Positions 1-9,094 of a DNA stretch of 64,000 bases are shown here, piece after piece; position 1 is the stretch's first letter, and each line of letters starts with the position of its first letter. The notes beneath the pieces are model-generated. The model made no database searches and had not been told where the DNA came from. It was given only the letters and a program-made list of their open reading frames with translations. Position numbers and translations under genes: made by a program. The stretch is from an uncultured Campylobacter sp. (GTDB lineage: Bacteria; Campylobacterota; Campylobacteria; Campylobacterales; Campylobacteraceae). Location of the stretch: assembly GCF_963518785.1 (NCBI RefSeq), contig NZ_CAUQKJ010000004.1, positions 165,734 to 229,733 of the forward strand. The letters are read 5' to 3'.

Positions 1-301
1 TCGCCAAGAAAAATAGGATCAAAAAGGTAAGTGCTGCCATCACGTGCGCGTAGAAGAGTTTTCTAGCTTCGTATAGCCCGAAAAATCTCCACGGCACGAG
101 ATATATCCGCAAAAACCAAAAATAGAAAATTTTAATCGCAGTAAGGCTCGAGGCGCTAAGCAGCGCGCCTTTATAAAATTCGTTCGGTATATCTCCGCTA
201 AATCGCAGCAAAAATGCGATATAAACGGAGAGGATCGAGATAAAAATATCTCCTAGCAAAAAAAACGCGAAGCGGCTAAATTTAGTGGGTTTTAACAGCA
301 T
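1..301 (-). CDS. pglF: PglF, UDP-GlcNAc 4,6-dehydratase, N-terminal part (runs off window)
   Basis: Partial gene. The reverse strand from an ATG at 301 reads MLLKPTKFSRFAFFLLG and continues as hydrophobic segments typical of the membrane-anchored N-terminus of PglF, before its soluble dehydratase domain, which lies outside the window. The family converts UDP-GlcNAc to the 4-keto-6-deoxy sugar, the first step to UDP-diacetamido-bacillosamine. The start overlaps the pglE stop by one base (TGATG), so the two are probably translationally coupled. The identity rests on gene order (pglD-pglE-pglF, as in C. jejuni) and the membrane-rich start; the catalytic domain cannot be seen. Confidence 0.8.
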   Translation of the reverse strand, partial: MLLKPTKFSRFAFFLLGDIFISILSVYIAFLLRFSGDIPNEFYKGALLSASSLTAIKIFYFWFLRIYLVPWRFFGLYEARKLFYAHVMAALTFLILFFLA

Positions 302-1398
302 CAGATGTTTTCTTTTACGATTTTTACGACGCGCTCGATCGTCTCGTCACTCATATCGGTGCCGCTAGGAAGGCAGATGCCGCGACTAAACATATCCTCG
401 CTCGTGCCGTCAACTACGCTAAGCGCGCCTGCGAAGATGCTTTGCAGATGCATAGGCTTCCAAAGCGGACGAGATTCAATGTCGGCTTTATTTAGCGCAT
501 CGATAACCTTTAGATGGGCATCCTTTTTCTTAAATAGAAGCGTCGTAAGCCATCTGTTGCCCTTACCGCCTTCGACTTCAGGCATAAACTCCACGTCGGC
601 GCCTCTAAACAGATCCTCGTAAATTTTAAAAATTTCGCGTTTTCTCTTTACGCGCTGCGGCAAGACCTCCATCTGACCTACGCCGATAGCGCCTAAAACG
701 TTGCTTAAGCGGTAGTTGTAGCCGTAGTCCTTGTGCTCGTAGTGAAGCAGCGGCTCGCGCGCCTGGGTGCTTAAAAATCTAGCCTTAGCCACTAGCTCCT
801 CATCGTTTGAGATCAGCATGCCACCGCCTGAGGTAGTGATGATTTTATTGCCGTTGAAGCTTAACGCGCCGCATTTTCCGATACCACCAAGTGCTTTGCC
901 CTTATAAAATCCGCCCAGCGCCTCTGCGGCATCCTCGATAACATCAATGCCTTCGTTCGCGCAAATTTCACATATCTCATCCATCTTCGCAGCCTGTCCA
1001 TAAAGATGTGTGACGACGAGCACCTTTGGTTTTTTCGGCGATTTTTTGATCGCTTCTTTAAGCAGCTTCGGGCTTAAATTCCAACTCTCGTCGCTGTCTA
1101 TCAGTACCGGCACGCAGCGCTCGTAAAATATCGGATTTAGCGACGCCATAAAGGTAAACGTGGAGCCAAGCACCACGTCACCGTCCTTTACGCCGCTGCA
1201 GCGAAGCGCTAGATGAAGCGCCGCCGTGCCTGCGTTTAGCGCCAGTGCAGCGCGCGTGCCAGTATAGGACTTCACTGCATCCTCAAAGCGATTAACGTAT
1301 TCGCCCAAAGGCGCGATATAGTTACTCTCAAATACCTTTTTTATATACTCAAGCTCATTGCCGCCCATATTCGGCGGGCTTAAAAATACTCTTGCCAT
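301..1398 (-). CDS. pglE: PglE, UDP-4-keto-6-deoxy-GlcNAc aminotransferase
   Basis: PLP-dependent sugar aminotransferase of the DegT/DnrJ/EryC1 family that puts the 4-amino group on the bacillosamine precursor. A start at 1398 gives 365 aa beginning MARVFLSPPNMGGNE, like C. jejuni PglE. An open frame extends upstream to 1491, but AAGGAAGG sits 6 nt before this ATG and directly against the preceding one. Visible family features are the aldolase-like N-terminal segment with NAGTAALHLAL, the acidic stretch DVIEDAAEALGG, and SFNGNKIITTSGGG, which carries the lysine expected to bind PLP. It lies between pglD and pglF; a 116-bp gap of AT-rich, AAATTT-bearing sequence separates it from pglD. Complete, with normal length. 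Confidence 0.95.
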   Translation of the reverse strand: MARVFLSPPNMGGNELEYIKKVFESNYIAPLGEYVNRFEDAVKSYTGTRAALALNAGTAALHLALRCSGVKDGDVVLGSTFTFMASLNPIFYERCVPVLIDSDESWNLSPKLLKEAIKKSPKKPKVLVVTHLYGQAAKMDEICEICANEGIDVIEDAAEALGGFYKGKALGGIGKCGALSFNGNKIITTSGGGMLISNDEELVAKARFLSTQAREPLLHYEHKDYGYNYRLSNVLGAIGVGQMEVLPQRVKRKREIFKIYEDLFRGADVEFMPEVEGGKGNRWLTTLLFKKKDAHLKVIDALNKADIESRPLWKPMHLQSIFAGALSVVDGTSEDMFSRGICLPSGTDMSDETIERVVKIVKENI

Positions 1399-1514
1399 AT
1401 TCATCCTTCCTTGATCTTTAAATTTAACCTCGCGCGTCGCAAGGCTAAATTTAGCTTTCGGCATTAAATTTAAATGCTCGGATTTTATCACTTTTAATGC
1501 TATAAATTTTAAAT

Positions 1515-2114
1515 TCAGCCATTTTTTTTAATCACGCGAGCAGGCACGCCTACGGCTACGCTATCGCTAGCTATGTCGCGCACGACCGCAGCGCCTGCGC
1601 CAATGATACAGCGCTGCCCGATACTTAGCCTCTGAATGACGCTGGCACCGATTCCAATGTGCGAAAACGCCCCAACCTTCACGCCGCCCGCAAGCGCCGC
1701 GTTTGGGCTAATGTGCGCAAACTCGCCGATCTCGCACTCATGCTCGATTACGACACCTGAATTGATTATCGCGCCGCGACCGATTTTGGCTCGCGCGTTT
1801 ATCACGGCGCCGGGCATTACGACCGCACCCTCGCCGATAGAGGCGCTTGGGCTAACGATGGCGCTTTGATGAATCAGCGTCGCTATCTCAAAACCCGCTC
1901 GCACCACCCTCTCTTGGATCTTTGCGCGAGTTTTGTTATCTCCGATTGCGATTATTACGGGATATTTCGGCAGATCCTCGCTAAATTTCAGCCCCGCCGC
2001 GTCGTCTAAAAAAACGACCTCGCTAAATTTAGCCCCGCGCGCGGCTAGCGCGACGTCCGCAACCACCAGCCCGTGTCCGCTCGCGCCGTAGACGTAAATT
2101 TTAGTTGTGCCCAT
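1515..2114 (-). CDS. pglD: PglD, UDP-4-amino-6-deoxy-GlcNAc acetyltransferase
   Basis: Acetyl-CoA-dependent enzyme completing UDP-N,N'-diacetylbacillosamine. 199 aa. The N-terminal part has the nucleotide-binding start KIYVYGASGHGLVVADV and the conserved LPKYPVIIAIGDN. The C-terminal two thirds is a left-handed beta-helix with hexapeptide repeats of the form I-G-x-G-A-x. The histidine of VIEHECEIGEF matches the catalytic base of C. jejuni PglD. It overlaps the end of pglC by 14 nt, so it is made from the same message. Nothing unusual in length or composition. Confidence 0.95.
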   Translation of the reverse strand: MGTTKIYVYGASGHGLVVADVALAARGAKFSEVVFLDDAAGLKFSEDLPKYPVIIAIGDNKTRAKIQERVVRAGFEIATLIHQSAIVSPSASIGEGAVVMPGAVINARAKIGRGAIINSGVVIEHECEIGEFAHISPNAALAGGVKVGAFSHIGIGASVIQRLSIGQRCIIGAGAAVVRDIASDSVAVGVPARVIKKNG

Positions 2115-2706
2115 TAAATTTCTCCGTCGTCGCCATGCCCTCTTTATTCACGCCCTCTTTCGCAAGCACTTTTTTAATCGTCAAAAGCGCGATCTTAAGA
2201 TCGAGCGCGAAGCTTAAATTTTGCGCATAATACGTATCGAACTCAAATTTTTTCTCCCAGCTGATCGCGTTGCGTCCGTTTACCTGCGCAAGCCCCGTGA
2301 TGCCCGGGCGTACGCTGTGTCGCAGACGCTGCTGCGGCGAATAAAGCGGCAGGTATTCGATCAGCAGCGGGCGCGGCCCGATGAAGCTCATATCGCCCTT
2401 TAGCACGTTGAAAAGCTGCGGCAGCTCATCCAGGCTTAGCGCGCGGATCTTTTTGCCGTAATCGTTCAGCCGCGCTTCGTCTGGCAGAAGCTCGCCGTCC
2501 GCGCCGCGCTCGTCGCTCATCGTTTTAAATTTGTAAATTTTAAAAATTTGCTCACCAAGCCCAGGGCGAGATTGCGTAAAAATCGCGCTTTTGCTAATGT
2601 GCTTGCGGATCAAGAACCACGTAAGCGCCATCACGGGCGAAACCAAAATGATCAAAATCAAAGCCGCCGTAAAATCGAGCGCGCGTTTTAAAAAGCCCCT
2701 ATACAT
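2101..2706 (-). CDS. pglC: PglC, phosphoglycosyl transferase for diNAcBac
   Basis: Monotopic phosphoglycosyl transferase that moves phospho-bacillosamine from UDP onto undecaprenyl phosphate and starts the lipid-linked glycan. 201 aa, the usual size. Residues about 8-35 form the single re-entrant membrane helix. The bacterial sugar transferase signature follows: KIYKFKTM, LDELPQLFNVLKGDMSFIGP with the Asp-Glu catalytic pair, and RPGITGLAQVNGRN. Its start overlaps the pglA stop and its end overlaps pglD, a compact arrangement like that of C. jejuni. Confidence 0.96.
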   Translation of the reverse strand: MYRGFLKRALDFTAALILIILVSPVMALTWFLIRKHISKSAIFTQSRPGLGEQIFKIYKFKTMSDERGADGELLPDEARLNDYGKKIRALSLDELPQLFNVLKGDMSFIGPRPLLIEYLPLYSPQQRLRHSVRPGITGLAQVNGRNAISWEKKFEFDTYYAQNLSFALDLKIALLTIKKVLAKEGVNKEGMATTEKFNGHN

Positions 2707-3826
2707 CGATAAATTTCCTATAAACCTCTAAATATTTTTCCGTGACGATCTTTTCGTCGTAATTTGCAAGCACCAGCTCGCGCCCGTTTCGTCCCAGCCT
2801 TTCACAAAGCGGCTCATCATCTAGCAAAATTTCGATCTTTCGTGCAAGATCCTCTGCGTCGCGAGTGCGGCAGATTAAGCCGTTGACGCCGTCCGCCACC
2901 GCCTCGACGCAGCCGCTGCAGTCGCTCACCACGCAGGCTCGCGCCATGCTCATCGCCTCTAAAACCGTGCGCGGAAAGCCTTCCTTGTAGCTAGGAAGTG
3001 CCAGCAAGTAACTAGCCTTCAAAAGCTCAGGCACATCGTTTCTGGCGCCTAGATAATGCACCGCACCGCTTCGCAAAAACGCAGGATCAGCAGTGCTTTT
3101 ATTGCCCGCAAAGCCCTCGCCTACGAAGACGAATTTCGCATCCGATCGATCTTTTAAAATTTCTGCCGCTTCGTAGAATTCTCTCACGCCCTTATGCCAC
3201 ATCGCGCGAGCTATCATCAGTACGATCTTTTTGCCGTGCAAATCCTCGCCCAGATCCGCTGCATTAACGATTTTGGGGTTGAATCTTTCAGCATCTACGC
3301 CTACGCTTTTAATCCTTATGACCTTTTGCTTCGCAATAAGCCCGCGAGATAGCATATAATCGGGATCGGCATCGTTTACAAATACGCAAGCATCCGCCTG
3401 CGAAAATGAAAATTTATAAAGCTTCTCCAATACCACTCGCACGAGCCTTGTTTTAATATCTTCGTCGATATAAAAGCTGCCCAGCCCCTCGACTAAGTTT
3501 ATCACATATTTTATACCAGCCTCTCGAGCCGCCAGCGTACCAAACACGTTTGATTTGTGCGCGGCTGTTTGCAGCAGGTCTAAATTTAGCCTCTTTAGCT
3601 CGCGCGCAAGGGCTTTGGTGTTGCTAAATACGGTAAGCGGATTTAGGCTAGCTCGATCAAGATCGTAAGTTACGGCATTAAAATCGCGTGCTAAATCCTG
3701 CGTATAAGCGCCGCGAGGAGCGATTGCAAAAACCTCGTGCCCGCGCTCTTTTAAAGCCTGCATTATCGGGCGGCGAAAGAAATGTAAGCTCATATCGGCA
3801 TGGCTTAAAAACCCTATGCGAGCCAT
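2699..3826 (-). CDS. pglA: PglA, GalNAc transferase to Und-PP-diNAcBac
   Basis: GT4-family glycosyltransferase adding the first hexosamine to lipid-linked bacillosamine. The best start is ATG at 3826 (375 aa, MARIGFLSHADMSLHFFRR): AAGGA is 9 nt upstream of it, whereas it abuts the in-frame ATG at 3835. The N-terminal Rossmann domain contains AAHKSNVFGTLAAREAG and VEGLGSFYIDEDIKTRLV, close to the C. jejuni PglA sequence. The C-terminal domain has LMIARAMWHKGVREFYEAA and the E-x7-E nucleotide-sugar motif PSYKEGFPRTVLEAMSMA. A gap of about 70 bp separates it from pglB. Confidence 0.95.
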   Translation of the reverse strand: MARIGFLSHADMSLHFFRRPIMQALKERGHEVFAIAPRGAYTQDLARDFNAVTYDLDRASLNPLTVFSNTKALARELKRLNLDLLQTAAHKSNVFGTLAAREAGIKYVINLVEGLGSFYIDEDIKTRLVRVVLEKLYKFSFSQADACVFVNDADPDYMLSRGLIAKQKVIRIKSVGVDAERFNPKIVNAADLGEDLHGKKIVLMIARAMWHKGVREFYEAAEILKDRSDAKFVFVGEGFAGNKSTADPAFLRSGAVHYLGARNDVPELLKASYLLALPSYKEGFPRTVLEAMSMARACVVSDCSGCVEAVADGVNGLICRTRDAEDLARKIEILLDDEPLCERLGRNGRELVLANYDEKIVTEKYLEVYRKFIDV

Positions 3827-3899
3827 ATGCTGCATTCCTTGCTTGGCGTTGCGAGATTAAATTTCATAAATTTCTCCTTAGCTTGCGGCAAAATTTTAT

Positions 3900-6680
3900 C
3901 TAGCGCTTTAATTTATAAACTTTCACAGCAGGGCTTAAGATCACAGGCTCGAATAGCTCGGGCCTATATCTTTCAAATACAAAAAGCTGAATGTAGCTCG
4001 AGTTTAGCATCGCTCTATCCATCAGCAAAAACCGCCCGTAATCGCGCATGAAAACTACGTAAAATTGCGCGCTGCTGTCCATATTAAACTCTTTTACCGA
4101 AAGCTTGCCGTTCGCGTCGTAGCTCGTTTCATAAAAGGTATTGATCGCGAATTTTCTACCGCTATACTCTAAATTTAAAAGGCTCGGCGAGATCGAAAAG
4201 CCGTTGTCCATATGCACGCCGCTTTGATCCTGAACGAACCTATCGCTCGTTATGAAAAACAGCTCGCCCAGCTGCTTGCCGTCGGTGATGTCGATGTTTG
4301 AAAACTGCGTGACGACGGGGAAGATATTCATCATGCGATCGGGCAGGATGTAGTAGATGTCGCGCGTAGGCTTCGGCGGCTTAAAATCGGCCAGCCCCAA
4401 GCTTAAGATAAAATCATTTACATCAGTCGCGTTATAGTCTTTTAAAATTTGCTTTAGCTTGTTTGGAATTTTTTCGCTATATCCGCGCTCGGTGTATTCG
4501 ACATCCAGGCGCGCCATATTTGCAGAGCTCATCTGATCTTTAAAAAGCGCGAAGCTAACGGGAAAATTATCGTTGCCGAGATGTTTGCCGCCGTCGATAA
4601 GGGTTTTTACGTCGCTGTAATAGCGTATGCCGTATCCGTAGTCCCACCACGAAAGCGCGTAATCCTCGCGCTTCGCTTTATCTTTAAGCTCATCGAGCAC
4701 CCGCACTTCGCTTTGATAAAAGACCGTATCGACCTTGTACGAGACGATGTGCTGCCATGCGGGGTAAATGGCAAGCGCCGTTAAAATAAGCAGTATCGCG
4801 CGTCCCGCGATCTTTGGCAGATCCAAGCGCTTTACGCAAAAATACAAAATATATCCGAAGCTCAGCCCCATCACGCCCACGGCATAGATCGTAAATCTAA
4901 GGCCCGCTTTGTTTGCCGCAAAGCCCAAAAGCAGAAGCGGGATCGAGAGCAAAAATTCCTTATGCCTAAAGCAAAGTACTGCGTATCCGATCGCCGCGAT
5001 CACGAAAACCGCGACGTGCGAGCTGATGCGCTCCATAAAGATATTAGTTGGCACGATGCCTGATTCTTGGATCGTTTGATTGACGTTGAAAAAATGAAAT
5101 GCCGTATCGGCGTTGTCCGCAAAGGAACGGAAGATATAAAATTTCGCCTGAAAGATGATCGGGCTAAGACCTCCGTTTGCGACGAAAAAGACTACGGCAA
5201 GCGCGCCGATAATCGCTAAAATTTTAAAATTTAATAGCTTTCCTCTAAACGCAAAGAGCCAAAATAGCGTAAGCGAGATTAAAATTTTTGCCACCAAAGG
5301 CGTGGAGCAAAGCGCGATCAAAAAGATAATCATCGCTTCGTAATTTACCGCACTTTTTCGCTTAAAAATCAGCGTATAGGCGAAAAACATGGCGAGCATC
5401 ATAGAATTTAGCGAGAAGCTGGACGGATACCACCACATATAAAATATCGTAAACGCGCCCAGCCAAAACAGCGTGCTGCGCGAACCGCGCGTGCAGATAC
5501 GGATGAACGCCCACAAAATGCACATCGCAAGCACGATATTTAGCATATCGGTGTCGTAATACCCAGCCATTGTGCGGTTGTAGTAGCTATTCGCCACGCT
5601 CGCGACAAGCGCGCCGATGAAGCCCGCGCGCATGCAGCGAAACTCGCTTGAGATCAGCAATATCGGCACTACGATGAGCGAGCTAAACAAAGCCGGCAGA
5701 TAAACGAAGATCGTCTCGATTTTAAAGGGCAAAATTTCAGCCAAAAACGCCGTCACGATCGAAAGCGGCGCGCTAAAATAACTAAGATCGTTGGGCTGAT
5801 GAAAGCCGGCGAGTCGGTCGCGCGCGCCCTCTGCAAAGGCGTAGCCGTCGTTGGTGTTTATCATCAGCTCGCCATCCCAAAAAAAGTAGTTCGGAAATCC
5901 GCTCGCCCAGTGCACCCACCACATGCGAAACGCCACGCTAAAGGCAAACGCAAACAAAATCATCAGCAAAATATGCTTTGAAAACTCATAATTTTTTATG
6001 AAGCCAAAAATTCTGCGCCTAGCAGGAAGCGCGCCAGCTGCCTGATTTTTAGAATTTTGGGAATTTTCTGCTGTAGAGTTTTTAGAATTATCAGAATTTA
6101 TGCCGTTTGTAGAATTTAAAGCGCTTGCGGAATTCGCATTTTTAAATTTAGCCAAATTAGCGGCTTTTGCGGAATTTTTATTTGTAGAGTTCGCAGTGCC
6201 AGCGGAATTTTTATTTGTAGAATTTTTGCTCGTGGAATTTGCAGCGCCCTTTAAATTTGAGTTTGTAGAATTTGCGCCTGCGGAATTTTCAGAATTTACC
6301 GAGGTGGAATTTGGTCCGCTTGATTTTTTAGTCTTTTTGGATTTTTTTTGTGCTCGCATTTTTGCAGAAACAGCGCGCGTTTGATCGTCGCTTAAATTTT
6401 TAACGCCGGCGTGCGCGGAATTTTTGCTTACAGAATTTTTTGCATCAAGCGCGGAATTTTTATCGCTCTGAGGCGCGGTATCCTCGCTACCCTTAAGCTC
6501 GGAATTTTCGCCGCTAAAATTCTCACCGCCACTTGCGGAATACTCTGCGTCAAAATTTCCCTCACTAGCGAAATTTTCGCTTAAGGCAGCTTTGTCGGCA
6601 CCCATTGATTGCGCGCCTTTTTGATCGTCCGATCCTTCGTCGATCTCTCTGACGCTAAAAGCCTTTTTTTCTTCACCCAC
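3900..6680 (-). CDS. pglB: PglB oligosaccharyltransferase with long N-terminal low-complexity extension
   Basis: STT3-type oligosaccharyltransferase that transfers the lipid-linked glycan to Asn in periplasmic D/E-x-N-x-S/T sequons. 926 aa from a GTG start 2 nt after pglJ; C. jejuni PglB is about 713 aa. The family-like part starts near residue 225. It has about 13 membrane segments, NTNDGYAFAEGARD with the first-loop catalytic Asp, SYYNRTMAGYYDTDM, and the catalytic SWWDYGYGIRYYSD near residue 670. Residues about 1-220 are extra: soluble, acidic then Lys-rich, then dominated by NS, NST and KNS units, presumably cytoplasmic. The DNA behind them is an array of GAATTT/AAATTT sites. The frame is open throughout, so the extension is probably translated, but the ribosome-binding site before the GTG is weak and a later start remains possible. 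Confidence 0.95.
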   Translation of the reverse strand: MGEEKKAFSVREIDEGSDDQKGAQSMGADKAALSENFASEGNFDAEYSASGGENFSGENSELKGSEDTAPQSDKNSALDAKNSVSKNSAHAGVKNLSDDQTRAVSAKMRAQKKSKKTKKSSGPNSTSVNSENSAGANSTNSNLKGAANSTSKNSTNKNSAGTANSTNKNSAKAANLAKFKNANSASALNSTNGINSDNSKNSTAENSQNSKNQAAGALPARRRIFGFIKNYEFSKHILLMILFAFAFSVAFRMWWVHWASGFPNYFFWDGELMINTNDGYAFAEGARDRLAGFHQPNDLSYFSAPLSIVTAFLAEILPFKIETIFVYLPALFSSLIVVPILLISSEFRCMRAGFIGALVASVANSYYNRTMAGYYDTDMLNIVLAMCILWAFIRICTRGSRSTLFWLGAFTIFYMWWYPSSFSLNSMMLAMFFAYTLIFKRKSAVNYEAMIIFLIALCSTPLVAKILISLTLFWLFAFRGKLLNFKILAIIGALAVVFFVANGGLSPIIFQAKFYIFRSFADNADTAFHFFNVNQTIQESGIVPTNIFMERISSHVAVFVIAAIGYAVLCFRHKEFLLSIPLLLLGFAANKAGLRFTIYAVGVMGLSFGYILYFCVKRLDLPKIAGRAILLILTALAIYPAWQHIVSYKVDTVFYQSEVRVLDELKDKAKREDYALSWWDYGYGIRYYSDVKTLIDGGKHLGNDNFPVSFALFKDQMSSANMARLDVEYTERGYSEKIPNKLKQILKDYNATDVNDFILSLGLADFKPPKPTRDIYYILPDRMMNIFPVVTQFSNIDITDGKQLGELFFITSDRFVQDQSGVHMDNGFSISPSLLNLEYSGRKFAINTFYETSYDANGKLSVKEFNMDSSAQFYVVFMRDYGRFLLMDRAMLNSSYIQLFVFERYRPELFEPVILSPAVKVYKLKR

Positions 6681-6682
6681 GC

Positions 6683-7801
6683 CTATTTTCCTTCGTCAAT
6701 TTGTTCTATTTTTGCGATCAGCTCGCTTGCTATCCGTTTTTTATCGAAAAACGAGGCTCTAATTTTAGCCTTTTTCTCATAAAATTTTACATAATTTTCA
6801 TCATCCAGCGCTTTTTGCATCGCCGCTTGGGTGCTTTCTAGATCGTTCACACCCACCAGCACGCCCCATTCGCTCTGCCCCATAAGCTCGCGCGCGCCGC
6901 TTTGATGATCGCTTGAAATCACGAGTTTGCCGCACGCAAGAGCCTCGATGAGCGCGTTTGAAAAGCCCTCAAAAAGGCTTACGAAAACAAACGCGTAGCA
7001 TCTGGCCATATATTTATACGGGTTTGCGTCAAAGCCCAAAAGCTTCACGCGGCCGCCTAAGCCTAGCTCCTCTATCAGAGCCTCAAGCTCGGCTCGCAGC
7101 ACGCCGTCGCCCAAGATCAGCAGGTCTTTGTCGTTATTTTTTAAATTTGCATATGCGCGGATCAAAAGTGCGTGGTTTTTGCCAGCATCGAGCCTGCCGA
7201 CGCTTAGGAAAAACGGCCGCTCCTGCGCGACCTTCTCCTCTGCCTTGCGACCGATCTCATCAAGATCGATCGCGTTGTATAGCACACTCATCTTGCGCTC
7301 GTCGATCCCGAAATTATCCGCTAGATCGCGCAGATTTCCAAGCGAGTTCGGAAAGATAAAATCGGCCTTCGGATAGAGCTTGCGAAGCAGAAGCTTTGAA
7401 ATTTTAGATTTGAAGTTCGGCTCTTTATACAGCACCGACGGCGTCGAGCATTCGTTAAAAATCATCGCTCCGCCCAATCCGTAAACTCGCGCCAGCGCCG
7501 CCACGTAACAAGGGCGGTTCATCCAAACGAAGTGGATGTCGATACCTAGGCGCTCGCATAGCTTTTTGTAACGTAGCGCCAAAAACGGAAGCTTTGCGAG
7601 CTTCAGCAGCCCGTTTTCAAAGGGGGCTGATTTTTCGATGAAATGGATCTTCACGCCGTTTGGAATTTCATAAAAAATCCTCTCATTCATCAGCACTAGA
7701 TACACTTCGTAGCGCGCCGTAAGCTCGCCTAAGAGGTTACTTACAACGCGCTCGGCGCCGCCGCCTCCCATCGAATATATAAAAACGCTTAATTTCTTCA
7801 T
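6683..7801 (-). CDS. pglJ: PglJ, GalNAc transferase
   Basis: GT4-family transferase adding the second GalNAc in the C. jejuni pathway. The start chosen is ATG at 7801 (372 aa, MKKLSVFIYSMGGGGAERVV); the open frame runs 27 codons further up, but those residues are basic and unlike the family. Matches to C. jejuni PglJ are clear: GGGGAERVVSNLL, KLPFLALRYKKLCERLGID, FNECSTPSVLYKEPNF, LSVGRLDAGKNHALLIRAYA and the E-x7-E motif SLFEGFSNALIEALACG. It sits directly upstream of pglB with 2 nt between them, the same pglJ-pglB order as in C. jejuni. Confidence 0.93.
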   Translation of the reverse strand: MKKLSVFIYSMGGGGAERVVSNLLGELTARYEVYLVLMNERIFYEIPNGVKIHFIEKSAPFENGLLKLAKLPFLALRYKKLCERLGIDIHFVWMNRPCYVAALARVYGLGGAMIFNECSTPSVLYKEPNFKSKISKLLLRKLYPKADFIFPNSLGNLRDLADNFGIDERKMSVLYNAIDLDEIGRKAEEKVAQERPFFLSVGRLDAGKNHALLIRAYANLKNNDKDLLILGDGVLRAELEALIEELGLGGRVKLLGFDANPYKYMARCYAFVFVSLFEGFSNALIEALACGKLVISSDHQSGARELMGQSEWGVLVGVNDLESTQAAMQKALDDENYVKFYEKKAKIRASFFDKKRIASELIAKIEQIDEGK

Positions 7802-8050
7802 CCCTTTACCTTTTAAATATCGCTGCCGCGCTCTAAATTTAAGCTTTGCTCGCGCCTTTTTACGCGAACATACGCCGCGCAATCTGTTTAAATTTAGTGC
7901 GTTTTGCGCTGCCCCAAGCGGCTAAATTTCATCGCACGATGCGGCTTTGTAAATTTAAACGCGCCGTTTTACTCGGGCGCAAGATGCTATCTTAGCACAC
8001 CGAAGTTTAAATTTATCTCTGCGCGGCGCTAGGGCATCGATAAACGGCTG
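7802..8050. other. 249-bp gap inside the pgl operon
   Basis: This is the largest gap in an otherwise tightly packed operon. It holds several AAATTT motifs and no convincing ORF, promoter box or terminator hairpin that I can recognise. It lies between pglJ and the extra PglH-like gene. Confidence 0.5.
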
Positions 8051-9094
8051 CTATTTGCGCGCAAACCGATCGATCAAGCCCTGCCAGAGCTTAATGATGC
8101 GCTCTTGCGAAAACTCGTCTAAGCTTTCATTTGCATTTTGCACGAGAGCGTCTCGCAACTTCTCGTCGCTCATTAAAATTTCAAGCTTGCTCGCAAGCTC
8201 ACTCGCATCGCCGCGTTTAAACAAAATGCCGCTAAAGCCGTCCTTTATGAGCTCTTTTGCGCCCACCGTGTCGCTGCTAAGCCGTGCGCAGCCGTAAAAC
8301 GCAGACTCGATCAGCACGTTTGAAAGCCCTTCATTAAGCGAGCTTAGTACAAAAATTTTAGCTTCTTTATACAGCTCGCTCACGTCCTGTTTGTGTCCTA
8401 AAAATCGCACTTCAAGCCCGAGCCGCGCCACGAGCTCGCGCAATCTTTCGCGCAGCGAGCCGTCGCCCGCGATTAAAATTTCCCACTTCGCAAGCAGGCT
8501 TTTATCGATCCTGCTTAGCGCGTCAAAGTAAATTTCATACCCCTTTACGGGCTCGAGCCTACCGACGCTTAAGATCACGTTTCGCTTAGCGCCCTTGGTA
8601 TCGCAAATCTCGCCGAAAAAGGGGTTGTGCACGACGAAGCAGTTTTTGACAAATCGCGAATAGTACTCAAAGTCCGAGCGCGTAAGCACCGTAAGCGCGT
8701 CCGCTTTTTTGTAGCACAGATCGCGCACGCGGCTAAAAAGCCCGCTTTGCAGATAATCGTGCGCGTTGTGCTCGGTCGCGATGAGCGGGATGCCTAGCCC
8801 GAAGCTTGCGATCACGCACGCTACGTTCGTCCAGTCCATAAAGCTGATGATGACGCTTGGGCGCTCGCGCTTGAAACACTCGCGCAAAATTCTGTATTTA
8901 TCGAGCTTGCCGCCATTTTTATAAACGTCCAGATGCAAAAATTTTATCTTTTCGCTAAATTTATACCTGCCCTCGTCGTTTTCCAAAATCGCGATCGTAA
9001 CGTCGTTTGCGTGCACAAAATGGTTCGCCAAAACCTGCAACACGCGCTCTGCGCCGCCGTTTCTAAGAGCCGCGATGACGAATAAAATTTTCAT
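8051..9094 (-). CDS. PglH-like GT4 glycosyltransferase (second copy)
   Basis: GT4/GT-B glycosyltransferase of 347 aa that probably extends the lipid-linked N-glycan from the cytoplasmic side. The N-terminus MKILFVIAALRNGGAERVLQ and the block ISFMDWTNVACVIASFGLG match the PglH pattern. The C-terminal domain has LSVGRLEPVKGYEIYFDAL and the E-x7-E motif SLNEGLSNVLIESAFYG. It is clearly paralogous to the gene at 10356-11435; even LEILMSDEKLRDALVQNA recurs almost unchanged. It overlaps the GT2 gene by 4 nt (ATGA). C. jejuni has one PglH; two here imply a glycan of different length or linkage. The sugar donor cannot be read from sequence. Confidence 0.88.
   Translation of the reverse strand: MKILFVIAALRNGGAERVLQVLANHFVHANDVTIAILENDEGRYKFSEKIKFLHLDVYKNGGKLDKYRILRECFKRERPSVIISFMDWTNVACVIASFGLGIPLIATEHNAHDYLQSGLFSRVRDLCYKKADALTVLTRSDFEYYSRFVKNCFVVHNPFFGEICDTKGAKRNVILSVGRLEPVKGYEIYFDALSRIDKSLLAKWEILIAGDGSLRERLRELVARLGLEVRFLGHKQDVSELYKEAKIFVLSSLNEGLSNVLIESAFYGCARLSSDTVGAKELIKDGFSGILFKRGDASELASKLEILMSDEKLRDALVQNANESLDEFSQERIIKLWQGLIDRFARK

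Noticed and set aside
301..622. Plus-strand open frame opposite pglE
   Set aside because: It is antisense to a well-conserved enzyme and has no ribosome-binding site; many similar antisense frames occur opposite GC-rich genes throughout the window.
6660..6672. A7 run near the PglB start as a contingency tract
   Set aside because: Seven A is short for slippage-driven switching and such runs are common in Lys-rich starts here; no out-of-frame evidence.
6020..6680. NST/NSS tripeptides in the PglB extension as N-glycosylation sites
   Set aside because: The segment precedes the first membrane helix and should be cytoplasmic, away from the periplasmic glycosylation reaction; the tripeptides follow from the DNA repeat. 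The bacterial sequon also needs an acidic residue at -2.
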